A DNA stretch of 64,000 bases from contig JAWPHD010011530.1 in the NCBI GenBank assembly GCA_037043455.1, forward strand, positions 1 through 64,000, written 5' to 3'. Each line of letters begins with the position of its first letter. Position 1 is the stretch's first letter. This document shows, piece after piece, positions 10,926 through 22,510 of the stretch. Under the pieces are notes generated by a model that worked only from the letters and a program-made list of their open reading frames with translations, made no database searches and had not been told where the DNA came from. The position numbers and the translations under genes are program-made. Source of the stretch: Cyrtodaria siliqua (lineage: Eukaryota > Mollusca > Bivalvia > Adapedonta > Hiatellidae).

Positions 10926-13240
10926 AAAGTTCTGTCACTAGGCATATATCCTTTGAACTGGATATTACACTGAGATAAAGTAGTGTATTTATAGTACTAC
11001 TGGGTTCGCTCTCTTAAATTCCACAACAAAAATGAAAACAATCCAGTTATTTATACCCCTGAATTACCTCCCCCTACCACACCTTTTGGATACTGGCATC
11101 TCTGAAAATGTCCTTGTTACAAAACGTTATAAAAATTATTTGAATATTTCTACGCTTTTAAATTTTCTTGTACGCCATCTGTTGTTATTCGCCTATAATC
11201 CAGGAAAATGATTGTCAAGAATTCAGAAAGGTCTTGCTGCAAACCAGATATGAGTGAATGCACATCCCTTAATGTTAGCAGAAATAACACTGATTTTCTT
11301 CATTTTGTTTACGGAAATGTATAATATCTTTTAAATGTCGTAATTATTCTCATAGGATTAATATGTTTTCATATATTTTTACAAATCCTAGTCCTTCAGT
11401 GTTTAAATTTCATATTCAACACATTATTGTAGAATTTTGTACAATGTTTAGTGAAAATATCGATCATCCAAAAACGCTGTTTAAGGAGACTGCTCTTCCA
11501 TTTAATGTCCATTTGTCATTAAATCAATTTTACATGTTAGCTTAAAGAGTTGATTTCTAAGAAAATGCCTTTTCATCTACCATGCTTAAATTCTGAATCT
11601 TGTTATGCAAAGTTATAACTGGTAATGTATGAGAAATTTCAAAGGTCTTCGGCAAGTACTTAAAGAGAAACGGGCATTTAAAAAAGTAACAATTAACATA
11701 CCTGAAAAAAACTCAGGACGAAAATGCCTCAGTATGTACAAGTGATGTGTATTAAATATTCAATAACTTTCGTCACACAAAAGATACAGCATTCATTTTA
11801 CCATCAATGGAATGGTATTGAAACCCTCTTTCATTCGGTACCAAACATCGACACTAACAACGAGCACATAATTGTTAAAACGCGTTAGTAACAGAACTTA
11901 TTGAATGACCCTCGTAGATCGACATTTAAGATCAATGACGTCTGTCGTGCCCTTAATGGTTTATTTTACTTATATTGCCTATTGATGCTGCCTTGTTGGT
12001 TAGAGATTAAATCATGGTGGGGATTTCTTTATTTACACTGTCCTGTTTTAATGGATTGACAGTAAGGTAAGTGTGAGGTTTGGTGCACCCTAGAACCGGT
12101 TTAAACCCCCAGTGGCCTACTTTGCCACTGACCGTTCCAAGGCGGTAGCCCTATTGTCAACCCTTTTGTGTTTCTGATGTCGTTTGCATTTTCATAGAGC
12201 GTTATTATTCATGAATATAGAAATTCAGATAACTATTACTGTGTATGGAAACCATTGAACGCTCTACTACTGTGATGGAGTTTGACCTAATTCGAGATTC
12301 CATATACTGCATATAGTGCACAGTGAAGCGTGAATTTGCTGTACCCCTCGTGTATGGAGATAGTAAATTGTGAATTCCACTTTCTGTATAATGTTTTGAG
12401 TCGATGTGAAATACATTTTGTTCTAATAAAATTCCAAGGAAGTGTTGTATAGATATATGTGTGTTTTATATTGAGAATAAAGTTGCTTTAGACCTCACTG
12501 TCCAAAAACTCAATATTCGGGAGGCGTTTGATGAAAGTAATGTATTGTTGGAATAGCCTGACGTCATAGCCTCTGTTTCATATTTATTTATTTTGATGCT
12601 GATGCGGCCATCTTTTTTTCACACATGAAATCAAAGAGAGCTTTTGACGTTGTACAATTAGGCGTATACACTTTGTCGTAAGTAAAATATGTGTTGTAAT
12701 GTGGAGAGGGTTGACACCGTCGACTGTTGTACGTATCAATAAAGTGTGCAGACGCAGTTGATGACTGGTTTGTTATTGTTTGTCAACTTCGTGTTTGTAT
12801 AGCGTGACCTAGTTTACTGCGCTTGATGACATAACTTGTTTGTCAATCAATTTCCATGATTAAATATACGGGTGAAAAGTCGGAGGGTAGTGTGTCCACA
12901 AACATACCCCTTAAATGTGTAGTTGATGTTTGCGCATTTGGTAACCGTTAGTAGCTATACTAAAGTAAAAACGGGAAACCCTCGGATGTTTTCATTTACC
13001 GCCATTTTCTTCCTGTTTGGCGCGTTAATTTGTTTCAGCGATTCAGCGAAGTGAACCGTCGTATTAAACGCATGTATTGTAAGTAATATGCTAAACTGTA
13101 ACAGTATAATGTGTTTTAATTGGAATTTGTGTGTATATGCGTTGAAGAGTGGTACAAAAGTGTCGTATTTTTAGTGTCTTCATAGCGACAGGACAATTGT
13201 TATCAGAATAGAATGGAATATTTCCATTGAGAAACAATAG
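10926..13240. other. Long non-coding stretch
   Basis: No supported gene. 12117-12200 (CCACTGACCGTTCCAAGGCG and following) recurs at 30270-30320 and 30770-30830 in the 500-bp repeat. A perfect CRE-type palindrome TGACGTCA sits at 12559-12566; no nearby gene supports a role for it. The 60-codon ORF at 11363-11545 has no recognisable features. Confidence 0.55.
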
Positions 13241-13248
13241 TGAAGTTC

Positions 13249-13464
13249 AGTGACTTCCATTTGATGCAAGGTGACCACGAGCGCGACTCCTTTTTCAAAG
13301 AATGACTTGGATCCTACATGTATCTATGTATCTACCGATACTGCAACACCCCCTTTCGACGATTATGTGCAGGTTCCCTGGGTAGAACCAGTATTAAGCA
13401 ATGTGTATTAATTATCTTGCTCAAGGATAAATGACATGGCCACGACTTCCATTTGATGCAAGGT
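13249..13464. repeat. Duplicated target segment left of the hAT element
   Basis: The run starting ACTTCCATTTGATGCAAGGT at about 13252 continues into a block (GACCACGAGCGCGACTCC to GACATGGCCACG, about 13272-13443). That block is found again at 18805-18976, right of the hAT. The ACTTCCATTTGATGCAAGGT sequence is then repeated at 13445-13464, where the transposon is inserted. A tandem duplication was present or arose around the insertion site. Confidence 0.8.
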
Positions 13465-13477
13465 CAGGCGCGTAGCT
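13465..13477 (+). repeat. hAT left terminal inverted repeat
   Basis: CAGGCGCGTAGCT, matching the reverse complement of 18787-18799. GTACGCACTAACGCACGTGCGTAC follows within the next 40 bases as a subterminal palindromic motif, a likely transposase-binding region. Confidence 0.88.
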
Positions 13478-14099
13478 AGGCGTACGCACTAACGCACGTG
13501 CGTACATTTTTTTTTGAAAATTGAAAAAATAAAAAAGGTTTTTTTCTCGAAAAATGCAATAAAAATTAAGACCTTAGGGGGGTTAGGGGTAAACAGTCAG
13601 AAACAATAAATGTTTAGAATTTTTTTTTGTTCTAAAACATTTAATTGCATGTGCCACGTCAGTATTATTGCCTCCTTTATGGTTCGGAACACATTGAACA
13701 AAATCGCCCTACTAGCTACACCGAGAGAATGATCACGGAATCAGCCGAAATTATACGAGTGTCACTTTATATCCCCAACCGGGACTCCTCGGGTAATTAC
13801 GTAAACTTTCATCATCTTCATCACCGAGGTAGTCCGAATGTTTATATCCCGAGTTAAAAGAGTTAATCCCCTTTGTTTACATCGCGGGAAATTCCAATAT
13901 GTATGGCGACCTCTAATAATAAAACGGAGTTTGAGCCTCCTTATCAAGATGTATTTGATAAAACCGTATCTTATAATAACAACAATGACAAGATGCGCCT
14001 TCTCAATTGTAAATGGGACACCGTGCACCAGTTTGATTTTCCAAGCAGGTAATCTAACATAAATATATTTATTATCTATAATGTAAGATCGATTTGTTT

Positions 14100-14360
14100 A
14101 CAATGGATTCAGTCGGTAGCGACGCGGGCTGTCAATCCAGGGGTTGTGAGTTCGAATCCCGGCTCGGCCAACTTTCTTTCCGACGATTGACAAGTCAATG
14201 CGACATGCGTCATTCGTCTTCCGCCAAAGGGCTTAGTCTATGTGGAAAAGGAGCCAGTTGCTTGGGAAGATTGTTGTGTGGAGTATTGGTGTGAGAAAAC
14301 CATGCATGAGTAGGTGAACTGAGAAATTGTTAAAAACGGCATTAAACCCCAATCAATCAA
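14100..14360 (+). mobile_element. tRNA-derived SINE in the first hAT intron
   Basis: The head at about 14106-14170 contains CGGTAGCGACGCGGGCTGTC and a good B box GAGTTCGAATCCCGGCTCGG. The body ends in ACGGCATTAAACCCCAATCAATCAATTA, a SINE-like tail. The short flank AGATCGATTTGTTTACAATGGATTC before it and TTACAATGGATTCGTCAG after it give a clear direct repeat (TTACAATGGATTC). This marks the target duplication. Confidence 0.85.
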
Positions 14361-15292
14361 TTACAATGGATTCGTCAGACTCGCATGGAATCGGATTAAC
14401 CTATTGAACCCGTAACTAAGGGAAATGCTGGCCAAATTTTGAATTAAAGGGAGGCAACTCTTACACCATAATGTGTAATCTGGCTTATCGTTCGTCGTAT
14501 TACGTTTTTCCCTAAGCCCCTTTTTCTCCAAACATTTCAAAGTTAAGAATTACCTCAATTTAAATTTCTCACATTTTCATTTGACTATAAATTCTTTAAG
14601 TTTTGATATGTAGCTGAGTTTGGTAAATTAGAACACTTTAACATTAAAATAAGATTTCTTTTGCAAATATTATATAATTTATAGGTCTATTAAGAATTTT
14701 AATGAAACTTATAAAAGTTGCTTGAAATGTTGAGGAATTTGAGTTAAGGAAAATCTCAATGATGAGATGTTTCGAAAACATGCCATGATGGGGCCTGGTT
14801 CTAGAGCTACTGAAGTCAAACTGTACATATTCTTCACTTGCAGGTGCATTACCGGAAAGTATAGGAAAATCCAGTCACATTGGTTTATTAGTAATACATG
14901 GTTACGATACTCAACATCTGCTGGTGGAGTGTACTGTGCCCCATGTCACCTTTTCGCAGGTAAAAATGAAATAATAAGTATAATATAATGAAAACCCAAA
15001 CACGAAACTATTTGTCATAGTTTTTTTTCATTTTATATAATTTACATTTATACGGTTTGCACATCCTTCTGGCCAGATATTTCAGTAGTGCAGTCAATAG
15101 GGCACACGAATGTGAATGCCAAGAACCGTGGATCGAGCGCAGTCGTATTATGTGTTTTTGTGGTACGTCCTGAAAGGCATTTGGTATTCCCTTTAACCGC
15201 ATAAGTTTATTTGAGTCCGTCGGTCCCATTTATAAGATTATACCCTCCAGCACTGGGAAATGTAAACTTTTTCCATTTCGCCCCCAGATTAA

Positions 15293-15510
15293 CCCTTTCC
15301 CTCATATAGACGCTTTCTGAAGCCTCTGCAGCAGATGACTTTTTTGAAAACATAGTGACAAAAGAAGAAATTGCACAGAACGTGCAATTTCTCCTTTTGC
15401 CACAATGTTTTCCACTTTTAGTCATAGGTTATCCATTCAATTATAGAGATTTTCTGTTTTTTGGCAAATATGTTCAAAGTCGTCTGCTGCAAAAAAAGCG
15501 TTATCATGGA
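15293..15510. mobile_element. MITE copy 1 (TTAA-flanked), truncated on the right
   Basis: It begins after TTAA (15289-15292) with CCCTTTCCCTCATA and continues with CTCTGCAGCAGATGAC and a long palindromic middle (TTGCACAGAACGTGCAA). It is similar in inverted orientation to 15635-15856. The TTAA target and CCCT... ends suggest a piggyBac-type non-autonomous element. This copy lacks the second terminus. Confidence 0.7.
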
Positions 15511-15634
15511 GTTACATGGAAAACGTGTATAGCGTCAAAGATACTATATATATACATGAGCAAAGTTGGCGTGGTTCAGGTTCATCTTCTCAGAGTCTGT
15601 TCAATAATCTTTACAAGTTGATATGATATATTAA

Positions 15635-15856
15635 CCCTTTCCCTCATACTACAATTCTGCAGCAGACGACAGAAAACAGTTTTTGTCAAAAAATGGAAAA
15701 TCTCTATAATTGAATGGATAACCTATGACTAAAAGTGGAAAACATTGTGGCAAAAGGAGAAATTGCAAATTTTGTGCAATTTCTTCTTTTGTCACTATGT
15801 TTTCGAAAAACCGTCTGCAGAAGAGGTGTCAGAAGTCGTCTGTATGAGGGAAAGGG
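15635..15856. mobile_element. MITE copy 2, complete, TTAA target site
   Basis: TTAA at 15631-15634 and 15857-15860 flanks a 222-bp unit with terminal inverted repeats CCCTTTCCCTCATAC and GTATGAGGGAAAGGG. GTCTGCTGC-type subterminal repeats and no ORF are present. It is inverted relative to copy 1, so the intron could fold into a long hairpin. The piggyBac-like assignment rests on TTAA and the CCC termini only. Confidence 0.8.
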
Positions 15857-18239
15857 TTAACAAGTTTGTGTAAGTTATATATGAACAGTGTAGATCTTGA
15901 TCAGACTGTGTGGATGCACAGGCTGATCTGGATCTATGATGTTCACAAATGACGACTTGTATTTTTTCAAATTAAAACTAGAAAAACAATTATAAAGCCA
16001 GTAAAATTAAGCTTTTTGACTAGTAAATTGTCACAAATTATCATAAATATGCATAATTTCTGCAGGTGTTAGTAAATGTATGTGTGTACAAATCATTAGA
16101 TACATTACCAACTCATATGTTGCAGGTAAAGTTAAGAAGTCACTAGTTTCGACGGCTGCCACCGACCCCAGCAACATTGGTAGGCTTATTGGTACCCATA
16201 CAACCAGTGATGTTCATATCAGTTCTATTGAGGCAGCGGAGAACTTCATTAGTATAATGAATAGTGAAAAGAAAGACATAATATGTTCGATGTCTACCTC
16301 CTACAATACCTTAGTGGAAAGAAATAGACAAATTCTGAAAGCTATTGTTGATATGATTGTTCTATGTGGAAAGCAAAATCTATCTTTACGAGGTCACGAG
16401 GATGAGCATGGAAACTTCAGAGCTTTACTTCAATATCAGGCTAAAATACAACACTATACTTCAAGACCACTTGACAAATGGTGATCCTAGGACTATGTAC
16501 ACCTCACCAGATATCCAAAATGAGATAATTGAGATTTGTGGGCAACAGATTAAAACTAAAATTGTTGACAGCTGTAATAAGGCCCCATTCTTCGGGTTCA
16601 TAGCCGATGAAGCAACAGATGCTTCAACAATGGAGCAAATGTCTCTCTGTCTACGATACTTTGATGGTGATACTCGTGCTGTAAGAGAGGACTTTATTGC
16701 CTTTGCGGAATGTGACGCTACAACAGGAGAAGCGCTGTCTACGGCTTTTTTAAGGAACTTAAGAGCTGCTGGCGTTGATGTTAATAAGATGCGGGGACAA
16801 GGGTACGACGGCGCGTCAAACATGTCCGGGAAGTATCGTGGCGTTCAGGCCCGTATAAGACAAGAACTACCACGAGCTGTGTTTACGCACTGTAAAGCGC
16901 ATTGCTTAAACCTAGCAATCATACACGCGTCAGAAGAACCTTTGGCTAGAAACATGATGACAACTGTCCAAGAAGTGGCATTTTCTTTCAACTACTCAGC
17001 CAAACGACTCCTACGGTATCAGGAAACGTTGACCAACGATGCAGAGAGTAGGGCGGCCATGGAACATCGTACCAAGTTACAGTCTCTGTGTGAAACACGA
17101 TGGGCGGCACGAGCGGACGCTTTAAACACATTCAAATGTTCTTATACGACCGTGGTTGAAACACTAGACGATCTATGTACAAACTATCGCGACACCAAAG
17201 CTGGCCCATTCAAACTAGCTATCACGCAGTTTGGATTCATAGTAAGTCTTGTGGCAATTGAACATGTGCTGTCAGGATTAGTCCCCTTATCACAAATGTT
17301 ACAGAACAAATCATGTGACTTAATCGAGGCTGTTAAGGAGGCTTCAACCGTTGCTCATCAGGTAACAGAAGAGCGTAATGACATTACGGTATGGGAAGCG
17401 CTATATGCGAAAGCTGTAGAAATGGCTCAATCGGTTGATGTACAGCCGGGCAGACCAAGGGGACGAAATAATCAACGCCAGCAACATCGCCCCAACGTGC
17501 CAGCTGAGTCTATTTCGGATTATTGGAAGAGAAATATGTACATTCCCTTTGTAGACCACCTTCTAGTGGAATTATCCGACAGACTTATTGAGGACGGTGA
17601 GCGATTTAATGCTCAATTCCTTATACCAAATTCCTTGGATCAGCTTACAGAACAGAGGGTTGGGGCAATATATGACGCCTTTAAGGATGATCTAGCCGCA
17701 GACGACTTAGATGAGTTTAAGAGGGAAGTAAGCAGATGGAAGGCACGACATGCTGTGGCAGTTGACACTGTGACACCCAGCACATTAGGCGATACTCTAG
17801 CCATAACAAATAGAGAACTGTATCCAAATGTCACGACTTGTCTTCACATCCTCCTTGCCATGCCAGTATCAACTGCTACTGCTGAACGCTCATTCAGCAG
17901 CATGCGGCGTCTGAAGACATATCTGAGGTCTACAATGAGCACCGGTAGGTTGTCAGGACTCGGCCTCATGAATATCCACAGGGACAGAGACATTGACACC
18001 AATCATGTCGTTGACGAATTTGCGAGAAAAAAAGATCGCCGACTAGCTTTATTGTTTCACGTATAAGCCCTGTCGATAAACGTTATGGTGTTTAAATAAA
18101 ATTAAATCGTTTTAATCGACTATTGTTAACTTTAAAGTGTTAAATTAAACATATTTTATGAACAACATGATATTAAGAACATCATAGTGAACAATTGATT
18201 TAAAATAAATATGTTGAATTCCAGTTTTATATTACCATA

Positions 18240-18242
18240 AAT

Positions 18243-18277
<35 letters not shown>

Positions 18278-18292
18278 GGGAGAGAGAGACAA
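18240..18292. repeat. GA microsatellite
   Basis: About 14 GA units from 18248, then GGATGGGG and a further short GA run. It lies in the hAT 3' region. Confidence 0.95.
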
Positions 18293-18786
18293 AAAATAGG
18301 TTTCATGAGTTTGAAATGATAAGATGTCAGTGAAAGACAGAAGAATACTCTTATAGGGTCAGCCTGCGTTATAGGACATAGTTATAGTTATAGTTACTGT
18401 TTGAAGCGCTTTGTTTCCAGAATATATCTGTGGACCGAGTTTACTCTTATATAGTCATAGCTTTTCAAATGTTTAAATTATGTTCATGTATTATGTAGGC
18501 CTAAACATTATTTACATATATCGAATGTCGAGTTAGTCATTCAAAGTAACATTTACATTGAGTCACGACTATGTCAAGATTATGTCAGGTCTATAAAAAC
18601 GGGACTCTGGTGATCATTTTAGATAAAATGAGGAATAAGCTATGTAATATCTGTTGTATTTTTTTCCATTAAATAGTCGTGAAATTGCACAAAAACGCAC
18701 CTCCGGCTATATAGCCAAAAAAAAAATTCCGGGGGGGCATGCCCCCGGACCCCCCTAGATTTGGTGCGTACACTCAATTGCAGCCC

Positions 18787-18799
18787 AGCTACGCGCCTG
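18787..18799 (-). repeat. hAT right terminal inverted repeat
   Basis: AGCTACGCGCCTG, complementary to the left end. A GGTGCGTACAC subterminal motif lies about 25 bases inside. The target duplication AAGGT follows directly at 18800-18804. Confidence 0.88.
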
Positions 18800-18804
18800 A
18801 AGGT

Positions 18805-19060
18805 GACCACGAGCGCGACTCCTTTTTCAAAGAATGACTTGGATCCTACATGTATCTATGTATCTACCGATACTGCAACACCCCCTTTCGACGATTATGT
18901 GCAGGTTCCCTGGGTAGAACCAGTATTAAGCAATGTGTATTAATTATCTTGCTCAAGGATAAATGACATGGCCACGGCGAGGATCGAACCCACAACCTTT
19001 TTGATCTGAAGTTCGGTGCTCTACCACTGAGCCACGTACTCCACTTTAAATGTAAAAGGA
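18805..19060 (-). mobile_element. tRNA-derived SINE, minus strand
   Basis: On the minus strand, 19045-18970 reads as a tRNA-like head with A box TGGCTCAGTGGTAGAGCA and B box GGTTCGATCC. The body then extends to about 18805 (CATGTCATTTATCCTTGAGC...). Part of the body is also present left of the hAT (13272-13443), so the hAT inserted into or beside this duplicated SINE. Confidence 0.75.
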
Positions 19061-19190
19061 TAATTCTCTCTGATTTCTTGTACTGGTTGTACCCAGACAA
19101 AGTACGTGGTCTGCCTCCACCACAGAAAATTGTCCATGATATGTAACCCTACATGTGTTGAAAAATTACGTGCCACACATGCTTGATGGT
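19060..19190 (+). repeat. SINE 3' body fragment
   Basis: TACTGGTTGTACCCAG to CTGCCTCCACCACAGAAAAT and TACATGTGTTGAAAAATTACG match the bodies at 41040-41165 and 61045-61160. It is a truncated copy next to the minus-strand SINE head. Confidence 0.7.
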
Positions 19191-20612
19191 GTGTGACAGG
19201 TGTCGCTGAAGAGTGATCTGTGTGTTTTTTGCGCATGGCATGCCGGTAAGCAATGGCGGTGTAAGCAATAGTACCGTCTCCTGTGTGTTATATTGTCGGG
19301 GAGGACTGGGCACTATCTTCTAATTTTGACAGGTTAATTTCTATATACATACTCGTGTCAGATCCATAATTTGGCCAATATTTGTCACAAGTTGACTGAT
19401 ATAATGTATTAAATAGTTTGTCGCCACCTCTTGATTAGCTTGTGGCAAAATAGCAGAATACCCATTTATTATTTGGAAATAAAAGTACTTCAAAAGCCAT
19501 GAAAGAGAAAGCGTTATGTTTAGATGGTTAGATGATGGTAAATAAAAGCATAAGGTTGCACTTATTAAGCTACGAACTTTTGTGTTTATACAAACGAATA
19601 ATATGTTACAAAATGTTTTATAAATTTACTGCCTGATAATTTTGTAAACAAGCAAGCGTCGCAGATGATCTAGACTACGTATTTGTTATTCATTCTGCAT
19701 GTTTAAAAAATCGAGTGAACAATTGGAAGGTTGTGTGAGCATAAACATCCCCTGACGATTCTAGTCGTCGTTTGCATATTTGGTAATCTGTAGTATCTAA
19801 ACTAAAAGAAGAATACCTAGACGGAGACGTGAGAACCATGGCTGTTGTGGTAGTCAGTGTCATTCAGACCCTGTGTATACCGAATGTGTCAGTGCTCCAA
19901 GAATATTTTTTTAGGGGACTAGCCCAGGGCTAGTGGGTCCTGAAAATCCACTAGCCCTGTTTTTTTTCCCACTAGCCCTGAGGTTTTTTGTCACCAGCCC
20001 TGTTTTTTTACTTGCCTTAAAAATAATGTGTCTGTTTGTTTTTGTCTTTGTCAGTTATCATTTATCTTGTTTGGCAATACGTTTACGTATCTCGTTTTAT
20101 TAAAATGTATTTAAATGAACAAGCTCACTGAGACCTGACTCTATCTATTACTTATACCCAGCTGACGACATCATGATCTCATTATATTAAAGCTGATTCT
20201 GATTTAACGGGATTCAGATAGTCATTATAATTCTTTAAATACTGAGAAAATAAAAAAATCAGTAATTCCTATCTTCTCATAATCAATTGATGTACGTTTA
20301 AGTAGCGTTGGCAGTAGTCATTAAGTGAAAGCGTAGCAATGGTAAGATGGAACAATTTAGGACAGATTTTTTTTATTTTTTTTAGCATTACCCCACCCAC
20401 AAATTGTATACAGTGATACAAGTTTTCAAGTCCAGTTCCTCCAGGAAGGCATTTTAACCGGCAAACTACATTGGAAAATAAATATAAGCTGTTAACTGTA
20501 TATGAAAATAACTGTGTTTAAAATTTATTTACAAAGAAATCGATATTTTTTCTCACAAATGTATTACATATATTTCCGCGTATCATAATCAAATTTCACT
20601 TCGCGGGAGTTC
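19191..20612. other. Non-coding stretch with a short GCCCTAGTGG repeat
   Basis: No gene seen. At 19915-20010 the phrase CACTAGCCCTG and its complement CAGGGCTAGTGG recur four times with T runs, a small local repeat. The rest is AT-rich single-copy-looking sequence. Confidence 0.5.
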
Positions 20613-20685
20613 TTTCCCCTGAATCAGGAATTTCTTAATGTTATCTAACTTAGATAACATTAAGAAATTCCTGATTCAGGGGAAA
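20613..20685. repeat. Perfect 36-bp-arm palindrome
   Basis: Arms 20613-20648 and 20650-20685 are exact reverse complements with a single-base centre at 20649. The centre reads TTATCTAACTTAGATAA. Such a structure forms a complete hairpin or cruciform. No gene or terminator context. Confidence 0.93.
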
Positions 20686-21229
20686 TTCGTTACCTCACCG
20701 GTTGACTCATAAAATATGTTACAATTTTAGCCGAGTATTTTCAAATAAAACTCAAAATGCTCCGTCGTATATGCAAGCGTCAACTAATTTGAATCGATAA
20801 AGCATGTCGTCTGAGAACAAGTTAAATGTCAACACTAAATTCCCTTCATAGGAGGGAGAACAGCCTAAAAAACAGCGGGTTAAAGTCAATACTTGTCAAA
20901 AAAAATAAACTAACATCTTGTGTGGTGTCACATATTAGTACTGTGAACAATTTAACGTTTTTGCAACAACGGTGTCGGACAAACACTGGTATAAATTGTC
21001 GTTGAAAGCAGTGGGAAAACCTGAAAAAAACTCTCTTGGGATAGTTTTGTTCTCAAAAAAATGTGGGAACCCTGTAATACACTAACTTTGTACAGACTAG
21101 TTCTCCTGCTACTGTGGCTGGCATTCAACAAATAGTGACCTATATCATTGCCATGTGCCGGTTGAATGAATGTTGAAAATGTGTTATGGTCCCCTGCACA
21201 TTTAGCCAGTAGAGCATCCACAGACTCTT

Positions 21230-21690
21230 TCACCTCTTGTCTGCACCGTATTTTCAATACTATAACACTTAGAGATACCAAACTTGGTATGTGGATACAT
21301 CTTGGGATAGCTGTGTGTCGCATACCAAAATAAGGCCACTGTGACTTTGACCTTGACCTGTGACCTCTGTCATAGAAAATGCTTGTCCAGAACATATTTT
21401 CAATACTATAACACTAAGTCTTAGAGATAGCAAACTTGGTATTTAGATACATCTTGGGATAGCGATGTGTCGCGTACCAGAATAAGGTAATTGTGACCTT
21501 GACCTGTTACCTCTGTCATAGAAAATGCTTGTCCGGACCATATTTTCAATACAATAACACTTAGAAATACCAAACTTGGTATGTTGATACATCTTGGGAT
21601 AGCGGTGTGTCGCATACCAAAATAAGGTCACTGTGACCTCTGTCATACCCCAAACATTGTGAGAAGCATCAGTATGAAGTGGAACTGCGC
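21230..21690. repeat. Tandem repeat, period about 146 bp, three copies
   Basis: The phrase beginning TTTTCAATACTATAACACTTAG recurs at about 21250, 21397 and 21543. Each time it is followed by ACCAAACTTGGTATG, ATCTTGGGATAGC and TGTGACCTTGACCTG. The minus-strand ORFs here are only frames through the repeat. Confidence 0.9.
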
Positions 21691-21759
21691 ATATACATGA
21701 AGTCATGGGGTATGCGTTTGCAAGGGTATTAATAACCTTCTGTGATAGTTATGGCTCCC

Positions 21760-22510
21760 CCACACAAAGTGTGGAGGGGAGCCTTATTGATTTTGTGCTG
21801 ACTGTGTCACAAACGATGTCCGATCAATAACTAGAGAATGGTTGGACCTAGGGTCCTCAAACTTAGAAGGATGGTTGATCATGACCATTAGATGACCCCT
21901 ATTGATTTTGGGGTCACTAGGTCAAAGGTCAAGGTCGCGGTGACATTGACTATCAAAACGATTCCGATCAATAACTAGAGAATGGTTGGACCTAGGGTCT
22001 TCAAACTTGGAAGGATGGTTGGTCATGACCAGTAGATAACCCCTATTGATTGTTGGGTCACTAGGTCAAAGGTCAAGGTCGCGATGACATTGACTATCTT
22101 AATGATATCCGATCAACAACTACACAATAGTTGGACCTAGCGTCCTCAAACTTGGAGGGATGGTTGGTCATGACCAGTAGATGACCCGTATTGATTTTGG
22201 GGTCACTAGGTCAAAGATCAAGGTCACGGTGAAATTGACTATAAAATCGATGTTCACTAGGTCAAAGGTCAAGGTCGCGGTGACATTGACTATCAAACGA
22301 TGTCTGATCAATAACTAGAGAATGGTTGGACCTAGGGTCCTCAAACTTGGAAGGATGGTTGGTCATGACCAGAACATGACCCCTATTGATATCAAAACGA
22401 TCCCCGATCAATAACAAAACAATGTCCAATCAATAACTAGAGAATGGTTGGACCTAGGGACCGTCCTCAAACTTGGAAGGATGGTTGACCAGTAAATGTC
22501 ACTGATACAG
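21760..22510. repeat. Tandem repeat, period about 145 bp, with DR1-like hormone-receptor motifs
   Basis: Units contain AATAACTAGAGAATGGTTGGA, CAAACTTGGAAGGATGGTTG and GGTCACTAGGTCAAAGGTCA. About four full or partial copies are present, the last two rearranged. Exact AGGTCAAAGGTCA occurs at 21919-21931, 22063-22075 and 22259-22271, with one changed copy at 22208-22220. No ORF. Confidence 0.9.

Larger units (their letters stand above)
13903..18066 (+). pseudogene. hAT transposase (zf-TTF, DUF4371, hAT dimerisation), three exons, one frameshift
   Basis: Exon 1 is 13903-14048, from ATGGCGACC to CCAAGCAG|GT. Exon 2 is 14844-14959 (CTTGCAG|GTGC to TTCGCAG|GTAA). Exon 3 is 16126-18066 (GTTGCAG|GTAAAG). 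Splice phases 2 and 1 join cleanly. Exon 2 holds a TTF-type zinc finger (W-x-x-YS...CAPCHLFA). Exon 3 holds DUF4371, with FGFIADEATDAS (first catalytic Asp) and GQGYDGASNMSG, then CKAHCLNLA, and ends with the hAT dimerisation region AERSFSSMRRLKTYLRSTMS. One frameshift between about 16424 and 16450 breaks the protein. AATAAA lies at 18095-18100. The long 3' frame (16480-18066) is fully open, so decay is recent. Confidence 0.85.
13465..18799 (+). mobile_element. hAT-superfamily DNA transposon (hAT5-like), near complete
   Basis: Termini are CAGGCGCGTAGCT on the left and its exact complement at the right end (13-bp TIR). Subterminal GTACGCAC/GTGCGTAC repeats lie inside. The flanks show a 5-bp direct repeat AAGGT (13460-13464 and 18800-18804). 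Classical hATs make 8-bp duplications. A 5-bp duplication fits the hAT5 group, whose transposases carry DUF4371. The element is 5335 bp and encodes a three-exon transposase. A SINE and two MITEs sit in its introns. Confidence 0.88.

Noticed and set aside
12559..12566. CRE palindrome TGACGTCA as a promoter element
   Set aside because: An 8-mer match is expected by chance in 64 kb, and no gene start is nearby. A second copy at about 35187 has the same problem.
16461..16823. Minus-strand ORF of 120 codons
   Set aside because: Antisense shadow of the hAT transposase exon 3.
20952..21706. Three minus-strand ORFs
   Set aside because: They are frames of the 146-bp tandem repeat with near-identical peptides; no domain.
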